A DNA stretch of 64,000 nucleotides from Pseudodesulfovibrio tunisiensis (GCF_022809775.1 NZ_CP094380.1:2033001-2097000), one strand, 5' to 3'. Positions 14,952-23,248 are shown, numbered from the stretch's first letter. The notes: generated by a model from the letters alone, not told the origin. A program made the numbers and translations.

Positions 14952-16388
14952 TTATTTCGAGGTCCGTTCCAGCAGGGCCACGGCCTCGATGTGCGTGGTG
15001 TGCGGAAACATGTCCACGGCGCGGGCCGCGCGCAGCTCGTAGGCCGGAGCAAGCCGTTTCACGTCCCGGGCCAGAGTGGCGGGATCGCAGGCCACGGCCA
15101 CGATTCTGGGCGGGGCCAGTTTCAGCACGGCCTCGGCGATCTCCTGATGCATTCCGGACCGGGGCGGGTCGGTCACGATCACGTCGGGCCGGGCCATGTC
15201 CGCCAGCCCGGGCAGGCCGCTTTCCAGACTGCCCGCATGGAATTCGCAGTTCTCCGAATGATTCAGGGCTGCATTGGCGCGCGCGTCCTCCACGGATTCC
15301 GGGGACAGTTCGTATCCGGTAACCTTCCGGACACCCTGCGAAAGAAACAGCCCGATGCCGCCAGTGCCGCAGTACAGGTCCAGCAGGGATTCGTCGCCCT
15401 TGAGCCCGGCCATCTCGCGCACCGTGTCGAACAGGATTTCGGCCCCGGCCGTGTTGGTCTGAAAAAACGCATTGGCGGAAATGCGGTAACGGGTCTGCCC
15501 AAGGCGTTCCTCGATGCTGTCCCGGCCCTGCACGTTCTGCACGCGCTCGCCGAACGCCAGAGTGCGGCGGCTCTTGCGCGAGGAATGCACGAACGAGGTC
15601 AGGCCCGGAAAATCCTTGCGCAGTTTGCCGCCCAGTTCCTCGGCCCGGGCATGAAGCCGGGGATCGGCAGCCGTGATCAGGTGGACCATGCATTCGCCCG
15701 TGGCAGTGTGGCGCACCACCAGATGCCGCCAGTAGCCCTTGCCCGTACGGGGATCGAACGCGGGCACCCGGCTTTCGCGGCAGAACCGGCGCACGGCCCG
15801 AAGCAGCTTCATGGCATCCGGGGAACACAGAAAGCATTCCCGAATATCCAGAACATCGGCCCGTTCCGGGTCGCCGGACCGCACGGCCCGACGCAGCCCG
15901 ACGCGCAGGGATTTGCCCGTGCCCTGAAACGCGAATTCCATCTTGTTGCGGTAGTTCCAGATTTCCGGGGAACCGGCCGGAGCCAGCATCACGGACGGAT
16001 CGGCTCCGCCGATGCGCACCAGTGCGTCGCGCACCTGATCGGATTTCTGGGCAAGCTGCTGGGCATAGTCCAGATGCTGGAGCGAACACCCGCCGCACTC
16101 GCCGAAATGCGGACAGCGCGGTTCCGTGCGATGCGGCGACGGCTTGAGCACGGACCGGGTCACCCCCTCGGCAAACCGCTTTTTGGCACGCACGATTTCG
16201 GCCTCCACGGTATCTCCGGGCAACGCGCCCTCAATGAACACGGCCATGCCATGCACCCGGGCCACGCCCCTGCCGCCAAAGGCCAGGGATTCCACTTCGC
16301 ATTCCACGATGTTTCCTTTTTCCAGCATCTCTACCGCCATCTGTTGAATTGATTGCCCGGAATCCGGGTCTGGCGCGCTGTTTGACAC
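14952..16388 (-). CDS. rlmD: 23S rRNA (uracil-C5)-methyltransferase, RlmD/RumA type
   Basis: The 478-residue frame has a TRAM domain (about residues 22-80), an iron-sulfur motif with Cys92, Cys98 and Cys101 (RCPHFGECGGC), an S-adenosylmethionine site (LLDLYCGTGGIGLFLS), the motif DPPRSGMH, and the catalytic cysteine in ACDPATLARD. It methylates a uridine of 23S rRNA; the exact position (1939 or 747) needs alignment. The GTG start at 16388 overlaps the -35 box of the divergent gene. Internal ATGs at 16337 or 16328, just before the TRAM domain, are equally possible starts. Confidence 0.9.
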   Translation of the reverse strand: MSNSAPDPDSGQSIQQMAVEMLEKGNIVECEVESLAFGGRGVARVHGMAVFIEGALPGDTVEAEIVRAKKRFAEGVTRSVLKPSPHRTEPRCPHFGECGGCSLQHLDYAQQLAQKSDQVRDALVRIGGADPSVMLAPAGSPEIWNYRNKMEFAFQGTGKSLRVGLRRAVRSGDPERADVLDIRECFLCSPDAMKLLRAVRRFCRESRVPAFDPRTGKGYWRHLVVRHTATGECMVHLITAADPRLHARAEELGGKLRKDFPGLTSFVHSSRKSRRTLAFGERVQNVQGRDSIEERLGQTRYRISANAFFQTNTAGAEILFDTVREMAGLKGDESLLDLYCGTGGIGLFLSQGVRKVTGYELSPESVEDARANAALNHSENCEFHAGSLESGLPGLADMARPDVIVTDPPRSGMHQEIAEAVLKLAPPRIVAVACDPATLARDVKRLAPAYELRAARAVDMFPHTTHIEAVALLERTSK

Positions 16389-16411
16389 GGATCACCGCCC
16401 CTGTCTATCCT
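16382..16411 (+). promoter_or_regulatory. Promoter of the tandem small-gene pair, possibly leaderless
   Basis: TTGACA (16382-16387) and TATCCT (16406-16411) are separated by 18 bases. The ATG follows at 16418, only seven bases after the -10 box, and no ribosome-binding site is present, so the transcript may begin at or next to the start codon. Confidence 0.5.
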
Positions 16412-16417
16412 CGCGGC

Positions 16418-16723
16418 ATGATCGACAAGGCAACCGCGCTGGAAACCGTGCTCCGCAAGCTGGACAAACTGCCCGAAGGCCATGCCGTGGACCTGCGCAC
16501 CTACAAGCGCAATCGCTCCGTGACCATTGCCCGCACCGGGCCGGACACCTTCGACGTGCAGGAACGCGGCTATCACGAGGAGCTGTTTCAGACCGACCGC
16601 GCCAAAATGAAGAAACTGCTCAAGACCCTGTTCAAACGCGAATTCCCGCGCAGCACCAAAATCCGGCTGTACGACCTCGGCGAATCCGGAGCCGATGCGC
16701 ACGCCGACCGGAAAATCATCTGA
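16418..16723 (+). CDS. Uncharacterised small protein, paralogue 1 of a tandem pair
   Basis: The 101-residue soluble protein matches no family I recognise. It shares the skeleton DK..A....L..L.KL..G...DLRTYKR.RS with the next gene, then a basic LKKLLK-type helix and REFPRSTKIRLYDL. About half the positions of the 87-residue core are identical or similar. The shared DLRTYKR and EFPRSxKxRxY segments suggest a small nucleic-acid- or phosphate-binding fold, but that is a guess. It ends one base before the next start, so the pair is translationally coupled. Confidence 0.7.
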   Translation: MIDKATALETVLRKLDKLPEGHAVDLRTYKRNRSVTIARTGPDTFDVQERGYHEELFQTDRAKMKKLLKTLFKREFPRSTKIRLYDLGESGADAHADRKII

Positions 16724-16724
16724 C

Positions 16725-16994
16725 ATGCTGGACAAGGCCGCTGCCATTCCCGCAATTCTCTCGCGCCTGAGCAAGCTCGCCCCGGGGCAGGGGCTGGACC
16801 TGCGCACCTACAAGCGCGACCGTTCCATCGTCATCCGCCGAACAGGCGACGACGCGTTTCATGTCGCCGTGGACGGCTTTGCCAAGGAAGAGACGGACAC
16901 GGATGCCAAGGGGCTGAAAAAGCTGCTCAAGCGGCTCATGAAACAGGAATTTCCCCGCAGCAGCAAGGTTCGCGTGTACACGCTGGAAGACTGA
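16725..16994 (+). CDS. Uncharacterised small protein, paralogue 2 of a tandem pair
   Basis: The 89-residue protein is the diverged duplicate of the preceding gene: it keeps LDLRTYKRDRSIVIRRTG, a KGLKKLLKRLMKQ helix and EFPRSSKVRVYTLED. It lacks the C-terminal extension of its neighbour. The start is one base after the upstream stop, and no independent ribosome-binding site is seen. It converges with the DUF3108 gene with five bases between stops. The function is unknown. Confidence 0.7.
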   Translation: MLDKAAAIPAILSRLSKLAPGQGLDLRTYKRDRSIVIRRTGDDAFHVAVDGFAKEETDTDAKGLKKLLKRLMKQEFPRSSKVRVYTLED

Positions 16995-16999
16995 TCCCG

Positions 17000-17785
17000 T
17001 CAGTTTTCCGCACCCGCTCCGGACGGCGGCGTGTACCTGACCAGTTCCAAGGTGAAATGCCCGACCTTGACCTTTGACCAGACCTTGACCGGAATCCGCC
17101 GCTCGTCCGCGGAAAACCAGACCACCAAGGCCGCATCCGGGCTCTTCCGGAACACCCCGGAGATGTGTTTCACGTCCAGATTCACCCGCCAGCATCGAAA
17201 GGTGCCAGCCTTTGTCTCCACGGTTTCCATGCCGTCCACCACGGATTCCCCGATCACGGACTTCTTGCCGTCGGTCACGGGCACACCGTAGCGCATGGTC
17301 TTGTACAGCACCTGCCTGCGGTAGTTGAACAGCACGGACATGGGATCGAACGCATGCTCGGGCTGTTTCAGTTCATGACGCAACTCGCCCCTGATGTACC
17401 GAAACGTCCTGTTCACGCTCCAGTCGAACACGAGGTCCACCTTCTTGTGATAGGTGCCCTCGTTCTGGTCCTTCCTGTAGCGCAGGGAGCGCGTCACGTC
17501 GCGGTCGGTCCACGCTTCCATGCAATCCCGGACCTTGTAGAAGTTGTCGATGGCCGGAGTGGTGCGCGCCTCGGCCCGGAAATGCCGGGCAGGCACCCCG
17601 TTCATCTCGGTGTCAGGCATGACTTCCAGTTCGGCATACCCGACCTTGATGAAGGTCCAGTAGATTTCATAGGACAGTTTTTCACCCGGCCCGAACGGAA
17701 CCTTGAGCCCGGCACATGCCGGACCCGCAAAAAGGGCCAGAGTCAGGAGAAAGGCCGATGCCGCAAGGGAAAAACGGTGTTTCAT
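17000..17785 (-). CDS. DUF3108 family exported protein
   Basis: The 261-residue protein has a signal peptide (residues 1-25, ending GPACAG) and then the DUF3108 beta-rich pattern: FGPGEKLSYEIYWTFIKVGYAELEV, RAEARTTPAIDNFYKVRD, and late VWFSADERRIPVKVWSKVKVGHFTLEL. It is presumed periplasmic or outer-membrane associated; relatives are often near lipoprotein or lipopolysaccharide genes, but the function is not established. The gene is monocistronic, and its stop is five bases from that of the convergent neighbour. Confidence 0.82.
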   Translation of the reverse strand: MKHRFSLAASAFLLTLALFAGPACAGLKVPFGPGEKLSYEIYWTFIKVGYAELEVMPDTEMNGVPARHFRAEARTTPAIDNFYKVRDCMEAWTDRDVTRSLRYRKDQNEGTYHKKVDLVFDWSVNRTFRYIRGELRHELKQPEHAFDPMSVLFNYRRQVLYKTMRYGVPVTDGKKSVIGESVVDGMETVETKAGTFRCWRVNLDVKHISGVFRKSPDAALVVWFSADERRIPVKVWSKVKVGHFTLELVRYTPPSGAGAEN

Positions 17786-17944
17786 GCTTTCAGATGTGCG
17801 GCAATCCCGGGCCGCAAGTCAAGGGAAACCGCACGGTTCCGCGCTCCCGGGTAGACAAAATCATGGCGTACGGCTACGAATAAGGCAAAATATCGGCAGG
17901 ATATCCGTCCGTTGAACAAATCGCAAAGACAGGAGATACCGTCT

Positions 17945-18433
17945 ATGATGCTCAGAAAGCGCGCCTGGGACATGATGCGCGACGATTTCCCCACGGTTCG
18001 CGACGATGCCAGTCTGGCCGAAGCCATCCGCGTCATGCGCGAATCCATGAAGGAAACCCCGGACAATCAGGCCGTGGTGGTGCTGAACCGCAACGACAAG
18101 CTCGTGGGCGTGGTCACCATCTGGGACCTGTTCCGCGCGGTCAAGAGTTCGGTGCTCAAGGACGAATACCTCCACGACGACGGGGAAGTGGACTGGGACC
18201 AGCAGTTTGCCAATGCCTGCCTGATCTGCACGCAGATGCGGCTGGACGACTACATGGTCACCGAACCCACCCTGCTCAAGCCCAACGACCCCGTACTGCT
18301 GGTTCTGGATTCCTTTCTGAAGAAGAAGCGCGCCTGGGCCCTTGTCGAGGAAGGCGGCCGCATCATGGGCATTGTCTATGCCACCGACGTATACCGCGAG
18401 ATGACCCGCGACATGGTCCGGGCCTTCATGTAA
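17945..18433 (+). CDS. Stand-alone two-CBS-domain protein
   Basis: The 162-residue protein consists of a CBS pair: first domain about residues 8-62 (FPTVRDDASLAEAIRVMRES ... LVGVVTIWDLFRA), second about 103-155 (DYMVTEPTLLKPNDPVLLVL ... IMGIVYATDVYREM). Such proteins bind adenine nucleotides and act as energy-state sensors for a partner that is not encoded nearby. The start at 17945 has AGGAGA nine bases upstream; earlier in-frame starts are weaker. The gene is followed by a terminator and is monocistronic. Confidence 0.85.
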   Translation: MMLRKRAWDMMRDDFPTVRDDASLAEAIRVMRESMKETPDNQAVVVLNRNDKLVGVVTIWDLFRAVKSSVLKDEYLHDDGEVDWDQQFANACLICTQMRLDDYMVTEPTLLKPNDPVLLVLDSFLKKKRAWALVEEGGRIMGIVYATDVYREMTRDMVRAFM

Positions 18434-18455
18434 CCCGCAATCCGATTCGCACCCC

Positions 18456-18499
18456 AAGGCCTCCCGCGCATGAGCAATGCACGGGAGGCTTCCTGTTTC
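18456..18499 (+). terminator. Terminator of the CBS gene; start of a 318-base gap
   Basis: The stem GCCTCCCG-CGCAT ... ATGCA-CGGGAGGC is followed by TTCCTGTTT. The interval 18434-18751 has no gene. Besides this hairpin it holds a second small hairpin, GCTGCC-CAACTC-GGCAGC, at 18714-18731, just before the yedE ribosome-binding site. Confidence 0.7.
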
Positions 18500-18751
18500 A
18501 GCCTGCCGAACGGGCAACGGCACGCCCCCGCCTTTCCCTGCCAGATTGCGCAAGGTCCGCACGGATCACATCATTCCTTTCACTTGCGGCATCATTGCAA
18601 CAGCATACTCCATAGATGAATTCGATACTCATCATCGAAACCAGTCGGCTTAAACAATTGGTCAGGAGAAATGATTTGAAGATATTTTTGCACATTCCGC
18701 CAATGCAGAGGAGAGCTGCCCAACTCGGCAGCAACAAAAGGAGACGAGGAA

Positions 18752-19834
18752 ATGAACAATTTTTTTGCCACACGGAAAGGCATTGTCGCCACGGGACTGA
18801 TCATCGGGGTATTCGCGGCACTGCTGCAGTATCTTGGCAACCCGGGCAACATGGGCATTTGTGTGGCCTGCTTTGAACGCGACATTGCCGGGGCGCTCGG
18901 TCTGCACAGGGCCAGGGTGGTCCAGTACATACGGCCCGAGATCATCGGCTTCGTGATCGGTGCCATGGCGGCCGCATACATCGGCCGGGACTTCCGCCCC
19001 AGAGCCGGTTCCGCGCCCATTGTGCGCTTCATTCTCGGCGCATTCTCCATGATCGGCGCCCTGGTCTTTCTGGGGTGCCCGTGGCGTGCCATACTCCGGC
19101 TTGCCGGAGGCGACCTCAACGCCATCGTGGGACTGGCCGGACTCATCGCCGGAATCTGGATCGGCACCCTGTTCTTCCGCAGCGGCTACAATCTGGGCCG
19201 CAGCCAGAAGACCTACACCTCGGTCGGCCTGCTCATGCCCCTGTTCATGCTCGGCCTGCTTGCCCTGATGCTCATCTATCCGCAGGTGAGCGGAGAGGCC
19301 AAGTCCGGTGTCCTGTTCTACAGCCTCAAGGGCCCCGGCGCCATGCACGCCCCGCTGCTCGTCTCTCTGGCCATCGGTCTGGCCGTGGGCGCCATTGCCC
19401 AGCGCAGCCGCTTCTGCACCATGGGCGCGTTTCGCGACCTCATCCTGTTCAGGCAGGGACATCTGCTCTCCGGCGTGATCGCCCTGCTGGTTGCCGCCCT
19501 TGTCATGAATCTGGTCCTTGGCCAGTTCAACATGGGCTTCGAGCACCAGCCCGTGGCCCACACTCAGGCTGTCTGGAACTTCGCAGGCATGCTTCTGGCC
19601 GGTCTGTGCTTTGCTCTGGCCGGCGGTTGCCCCGGCAGGCAGCTTTTCATGGCCGGTGAAGGCGACGGCGATGCCGCGGTCTTCGTCTTCGGCATGATCG
19701 TGGGAGCGGGCTTCGCCCACAACTTCGGGCTGGCCAGCTCTCCCAAGGGCGTAGGCCCGCACGGCATTGCCGCCGTATTCATCGGACTGGCAGTGTGCCT
19801 GTTCATCGGTTTCACAATGCGCAAGAAGGCGTAA
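18752..19834 (+). CDS. yedE: YedE-family selenium/sulfur transporter
   Basis: The 360-residue membrane protein has about ten helices and two YeeE/YedE halves. The conserved cysteines that relay thiol-reactive substrates are present: Cys37 and Cys40 (MGICVACFERD), Cys109 (LGCPWRA), one in RSRFCTMGAFRD and one in GGCPGRQL. Motifs such as VQYIRPEIIG and RLAGGDLNAIVGL match the YedE subgroup that co-occurs with selenium use, and not the thiosulfate transporter TsuA. It heads a five-gene run with TusA-like and DUF3343 carriers. AAGGAG precedes the start. Confidence 0.85.
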   Translation: MNNFFATRKGIVATGLIIGVFAALLQYLGNPGNMGICVACFERDIAGALGLHRARVVQYIRPEIIGFVIGAMAAAYIGRDFRPRAGSAPIVRFILGAFSMIGALVFLGCPWRAILRLAGGDLNAIVGLAGLIAGIWIGTLFFRSGYNLGRSQKTYTSVGLLMPLFMLGLLALMLIYPQVSGEAKSGVLFYSLKGPGAMHAPLLVSLAIGLAVGAIAQRSRFCTMGAFRDLILFRQGHLLSGVIALLVAALVMNLVLGQFNMGFEHQPVAHTQAVWNFAGMLLAGLCFALAGGCPGRQLFMAGEGDGDAAVFVFGMIVGAGFAHNFGLASSPKGVGPHGIAAVFIGLAVCLFIGFTMRKKA

Positions 19835-19902
19835 CAGCCTGCTGAAAAATTCCAGAAGACAGGCTGTTCCCATCCGGGGCAGCCTGATTTAAGGAGAACA
19901 TC

Positions 19903-20130
19903 ATGAGTGATGTCATTGACACGCGGGGACTTTCCTGCCCTCAACCGGTGCTGGATACCCTGAAGAAGATCGAAGCAATGAAGTCCGGAGAGCTTGACGT
20001 GCTGGTGGACACGGATGCCGCCAAGGAAAACGTGTCCCGCGCCGTGCAGGCCAGGGGATGGACCGTCAGGGCCATTTCCGAGGAAGGCGACGGCGAATAC
20101 CGTCTCCAGTTGGCCGGAGGCCAATCTTGA
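19903..20130 (+). CDS. TusA/SirA-family sulfur (selenium) carrier
   Basis: The 75-residue protein has the invariant TusA motif DTRGLSCPQPVLDTLKKI with sulfur-carrying Cys12. The C-terminal beta strand is typical. AAGGAG lies upstream. It resembles the N-terminal half of the selenium protein YedF; here the DUF3343-like half is encoded separately by the next gene, whose TTG start overlaps this stop (TTGA). In this context it probably receives a persulfide or selenide species from the YedE channel. Selenium specificity is inferred from the neighbours only. Confidence 0.88.
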   Translation: MSDVIDTRGLSCPQPVLDTLKKIEAMKSGELDVLVDTDAAKENVSRAVQARGWTVRAISEEGDGEYRLQLAGGQS

Positions 20131-20678
20131 GCATTCTGGACCTGTTCAGAAAAAAGGACTCCCGGCAACCTGTGGACTCGCAGGTTGACCGGGGGCTTCT
20201 GGTTTTCGCGCACACGAGTGAAGTCATCCGTGCGGAAAAACTTCTCAAGGCGGCAGGATGGACCATCAAGGTCATGGGGCCGCCCCCGGAAATCCAGAAG
20301 GGATGCGATCTGGTCGTGGAATTCCCCCTCATGGAAAAACTGAACATCCTGCGCACCCTGACGGAATCCGGCACCCCTCCTCTGGAAATCGTGCCCGTGA
20401 CCGGCCCGCTTCTGGCTCCGGTGGACCTGTTTCAGGTCAAGGACTTCGGCAACCACATCATGGTGCGCGCGGCCAACATGAAGATTACCGTGGAAAAATC
20501 CACCCGGATCATCGTCAACATTTCAGGCGGCGGATGTCCGGACGTCCCGTACATCGCAACGCAACTGATCGGTCGCACGCTGGAAGAGGCTCCGGCTCCG
20601 CGCGACATCGGGCATACCCTGTGCGGCTATGCCCTGGACCTTGCCCATCAGGAGATATTGCGCCAATGCTCGCCATAG
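20127..20678 (+). CDS. DUF3343 protein, putative Se/S carrier with cysteine tail
   Basis: The 183-residue protein starts at TTG 20127, six bases after GGAGG and overlapping the tusA stop. Residues 25-100 form a DUF3343 domain (GLLVFAHTSEVIRAEKLLKA, GWTIKVMGPPPEI, GCDLVVEFPL). The C-terminal part has SGGGCPDVPYIATQLIG and GHTLCGYALDLAH, giving further cysteines that could carry sulfur or selenium. DUF3343 domains are recurrent partners of YedE and YedF. It overlaps the next gene by 13 bases. Confidence 0.78.
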   Translation: MSILDLFRKKDSRQPVDSQVDRGLLVFAHTSEVIRAEKLLKAAGWTIKVMGPPPEIQKGCDLVVEFPLMEKLNILRTLTESGTPPLEIVPVTGPLLAPVDLFQVKDFGNHIMVRAANMKITVEKSTRIIVNISGGGCPDVPYIATQLIGRTLEEAPAPRDIGHTLCGYALDLAHQEILRQCSP

Positions 20679-21523
20679 TCGGCACGGTTCCCGACCCGGA
20701 TTTTCCGCTCCTTGACGCCCCGGTGACACTGGAGGGCAAGGTTCTGCTGGTCGGAGATCACGTCATCGCCCCGGACCGGGGCACTCCGGCCCTGCTGGGG
20801 GCCACGGCGCAGGCCTGCATTCATCTGGGCATGGACATGCCCCACGCCTTTCTCGTGGGCGATGAAGGTCTGGGCAAAGGCAGCCGGGACCTGTACGCCC
20901 ATCTCGTGAATGTGCTGCCCGAACGAAGCTACGCCACGCTCGTCTTCCACTATCTCCAGCCCGATGTGGACTGGCACAACAAGGTGCTGCTGAGTGTCGG
21001 GGAAATGCACCCCCGGCCCAGACTCGTTGCGGACGCGGGGTTCATGTACGCGGCCAAGATGAGCGGGGAAGCGTCCGCCTACGACCTGTTCACGCCGGAC
21101 GTGGGCGAACTCGCGTTTCTGGCCGACGAAGCCGCGCCCCATCCTTTCTATACGCGGGGATTCATCCTGCAGGACGAGACTAGGACGCCGGAGCTGATCA
21201 GGCGGACCTACGAGTACGACAACGGCGCGGCCTGCCTGCTCGTCAAGGGCAGCACGGACATCGTGTCCGACAGGACCGGGGAGCTCGCCAGAATCACCGG
21301 ACCGAGCGAAGAGGCCATGGAGGCCATGGGCGGCACCGGAGACACGATCACCGGCATGGCCTGCGCCCTGATCGAATACGGTCTGCCCGTCCCGGATGCG
21401 GCCCGCATCGCGGCTCAGGCCAACCGCTACGCAGGTCAACTTGCCAAGCCCGATCCCGGCTCGCAGATCAGTGATCTCATCCCCCACATCCCGCTTGCCC
21501 TGTCAAAGGCCATGAACCAATGA
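20666..21523 (+). CDS. Ribokinase-like/NAD(P)HX-dehydratase-fold protein
   Basis: The 285-residue protein has a ribokinase-like kinase C-terminus: ACLLVKGSTDIVSD near residue 190, then AMGGTGDTITGMACALIEYG near 215, where GTGD is the anion hole and catalytic aspartate of the YjeF-C/ADP-dependent dehydratase and sugar-kinase superfamily. The N-terminus is short and unusual (MLAIVGTVPDPDFPLLD). Its place inside the selenium/sulfur operon, overlapping both neighbours, suggests a kinase or dehydratase acting on a selenium- or sulfur-containing metabolite, but the substrate is unknown. Confidence 0.72.
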   Translation: MLAIVGTVPDPDFPLLDAPVTLEGKVLLVGDHVIAPDRGTPALLGATAQACIHLGMDMPHAFLVGDEGLGKGSRDLYAHLVNVLPERSYATLVFHYLQPDVDWHNKVLLSVGEMHPRPRLVADAGFMYAAKMSGEASAYDLFTPDVGELAFLADEAAPHPFYTRGFILQDETRTPELIRRTYEYDNGAACLLVKGSTDIVSDRTGELARITGPSEEAMEAMGGTGDTITGMACALIEYGLPVPDAARIAAQANRYAGQLAKPDPGSQISDLIPHIPLALSKAMNQ

Positions 21524-21750
21524 CCACGCGTGATCGAAAGATATCCCCGGACATGACGCTGCTCGACATCGTGCATGACCATCCGGATACCGAAGCCGTC
21601 TTTCGCGCCCGGGACGAACAGGCCGGTGAATGCCTGCTCTGTCAGGCCCTGTTCGACACGGTTGCGGAAGTGGCCGAACGCTACGGACTGGATGCCGAAA
21701 AGTTGCTGGACGATCTGGCACAGGCAGCAATTCGGCCCACAGGACAATGA
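21520..21750 (+). CDS. DUF1858-like redox disulfide protein
   Basis: The 76-residue protein overlaps the preceding stop (ATGA). It has the DUF1858 layout: MTLLDIVHDHPDTEAVF, then a cysteine pair in GECLLCQALFDTVAEVAERYGLD, and KLLDDL at the end. DUF1858 proteins are predicted small redox-active thiol proteins found beside hybrid-cluster or sulfur-metabolism genes. As the last gene of the cluster it could regenerate or accept from the TusA and DUF3343 carriers. Followed by several hairpins. Confidence 0.72.
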   Translation: MTTRDRKISPDMTLLDIVHDHPDTEAVFRARDEQAGECLLCQALFDTVAEVAERYGLDAEKLLDDLAQAAIRPTGQ

Positions 21751-21900
21751 ACCATTATTCTTTTATATCGGCTGAATAGACAGACAAGGAAACAACCGAA
21801 GCACTCTCCCCGGCAAGCGGAATTCACTGTCTCCCACGCCCTCCAGTCACTACGGGAACCAATTTGGGCATGTCCTTTCCCCCTCGGACAATCGCCCTGA

Positions 21901-21945
21901 AAATCAGTCCTTCATGCCATTCGAAGCATGAGGGACTGATCTTTT
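21901..21945. terminator. Terminator hairpin of the selenium/sulfur operon
   Basis: The stem ATCAGTCCTTCATGC / GCATGAGGGACTGAT with loop CATTCGAA is followed by CTTTTT. It is the first of three stacked hairpins in the 484-base gap between the convergent DUF1858 and HD-GYP genes. Confidence 0.85.
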
Positions 21946-21972
21946 TCGCCGCACGCCGCAAGCCCTCCCGAT

Positions 21973-22219
21973 CTCCCCTCTTTTCAGGCTGTTCGGAAAG
22001 GTTCGAGCGCAAGGAACAAAAAAGGATCAGGGCCGACGCGCATGATGAATACGCGAGGATCTGATCCTTTTGCAGTGACGCCGCGATCGGGCCTTGCTCC
22101 CCTCTTTTCAGGCTGTTCGGAAAGGTTCGAGCGCAAGGAACAAAAAAGGATCAGGGCCGACGCGTATGATGAATACGCGAAGGTCTGATCCTTTTGCAGT
22201 GACGCCGCGATCGGGCCTT
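21973..22219. repeat. Two tandem copies of a 124-base hairpin unit
   Basis: Copies at 21973-22096 and 22097-22219 differ at only a few positions. Each contains TTCAGGCTGTTCGGAAAGG, then a hairpin AAAGGATCAG ... CTGATCCTTT with an inner GCGTAT-GATGA-ATACGC stem and A/T tracts on both sides. A final CCTTTCCGGACAGCCTGAA (22216-22234) is the inverted complement of the first segment with one mismatch, so the whole can fold back. No open frame with a ribosome-binding site is present. Confidence 0.9.
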
Positions 22220-22234
22220 TCCGGACAGCCTGAA

Positions 22235-23248
22235 CTATTTCATGCGCAGGTCCTGCATGAGCAGCCCCTGCAAGGCTGCGGTCATGCTCTTGTCGTACCG
22301 CCTGTCCTGAGCCAGATCGGCAGCGGCGGCCACCGGGGAAAGGCCCTCGGCATAGGGACGGTTCACGATCATGGCGCAAAAGGAATCCACAAGAGCGCAG
22401 AGCCTGCCCGGAAAGGACAGCTCCCGCGTCTTCTGTGGATAGCCTGATCCGTCGAGGCGCTCGTGATGCTCGGTCACGCAGGCCTCGACCTCGGGATACT
22501 TGAGATCGAGCTTGGCAAGCATCTCGTATCCGGCGCGGGTGTGCTGGTTGATCTTGGTACGCTCGTCCCCGGTCAGGGGCTTGTCCTTGGTGCGGATGAA
22601 CGGCGGCACCTTGGTCATGCCCAGATCGTGCAGAAACAGCCCGGCCGTAACCCGGTCGAACACCTTGCGGTTGATCCTTCCGGCCTCGAAATCCTGAGCC
22701 TGAAGCTTGCCGAACAGGGCCAGCCCCAGAAATCCGCAGTTCACGGAATGGTTTTCCAGCGAATGCTCCTTGTGCAGACGGCGCACCAATGCGCGGGAAC
22801 GGTGAATGTCCCCGGACAGGTACTCGGTGAGCACCATCAGGTCCACCCAGAGTTTTTCGAAGACAAGCGGCACGGGCTGGGCCATGAAATCGCCCATCCT
22901 GCGCGTGAGCGCCTGCGTGAAGATGTCCGCTATCTCCTTTTCCTTGAGATTCCTGTCCACCAGCACCAGATCAAGCTGGTAGCTGATGTGCTTGACGTAC
23001 ACGGGGTGGTCGTCGCGGGACACGAAGAGCAGCCCTTCCCGGCTCATGGCCGCGAGCTGCTCCACCTGTTCGTTGCTCAGTCTGCCTCCCACCTTGTAAA
23101 AGGGCGCGAGACGCCCCACATCCTCCTTGAAGCTGTAGATGTTCAGGGGCGGGCGGTACTTGTTGAAGCTGCCGAGGATGTCGGAGCTGATCTGGTAGTA
23201 CTCCTCATTGAGTCCGTCCGGGATGTCGTGCTTCTGCTTCGCGCTCAT
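22235..23248 (-). CDS. HD-GYP domain protein
   Basis: The 337-residue protein has a diverged N-terminal region (about 1-130) and an HD-GYP domain with GLFLHDLGMTKVP near residue 205 and HHERLDGSGYP near 262. The HD, HDLG and GYP elements required for cyclic-di-GMP hydrolysis are present, so it is probably an active phosphodiesterase or a sensor. It begins inside the last codon of pyruvate kinase (ATGA), so the two are translated together, an unusual pairing. Confidence 0.9.
   Translation of the reverse strand: MSAKQKHDIPDGLNEEYYQISSDILGSFNKYRPPLNIYSFKEDVGRLAPFYKVGGRLSNEQVEQLAAMSREGLLFVSRDDHPVYVKHISYQLDLVLVDRNLKEKEIADIFTQALTRRMGDFMAQPVPLVFEKLWVDLMVLTEYLSGDIHRSRALVRRLHKEHSLENHSVNCGFLGLALFGKLQAQDFEAGRINRKVFDRVTAGLFLHDLGMTKVPPFIRTKDKPLTGDERTKINQHTRAGYEMLAKLDLKYPEVEACVTEHHERLDGSGYPQKTRELSFPGRLCALVDSFCAMIVNRPYAEGLSPVAAAADLAQDRRYDKSMTAALQGLLMQDLRMK

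Noticed and set aside
16418..16994. The small paralogues as AbrB- or KH-type nucleic-acid-binding proteins
   Set aside because: The resemblance is limited to basic residues and a helix; no diagnostic motif supports either family.
18565..18600. GGCATCATTGCAA before yedE as a sigma-54 site
   Set aside because: Only seven bases between GG and GC instead of ten.
21973..22219. Tandem 124-base units considered as a CRISPR array
   Set aside because: Only two units, no spacers of differing sequence, and no cas genes; the units are entire duplicates.
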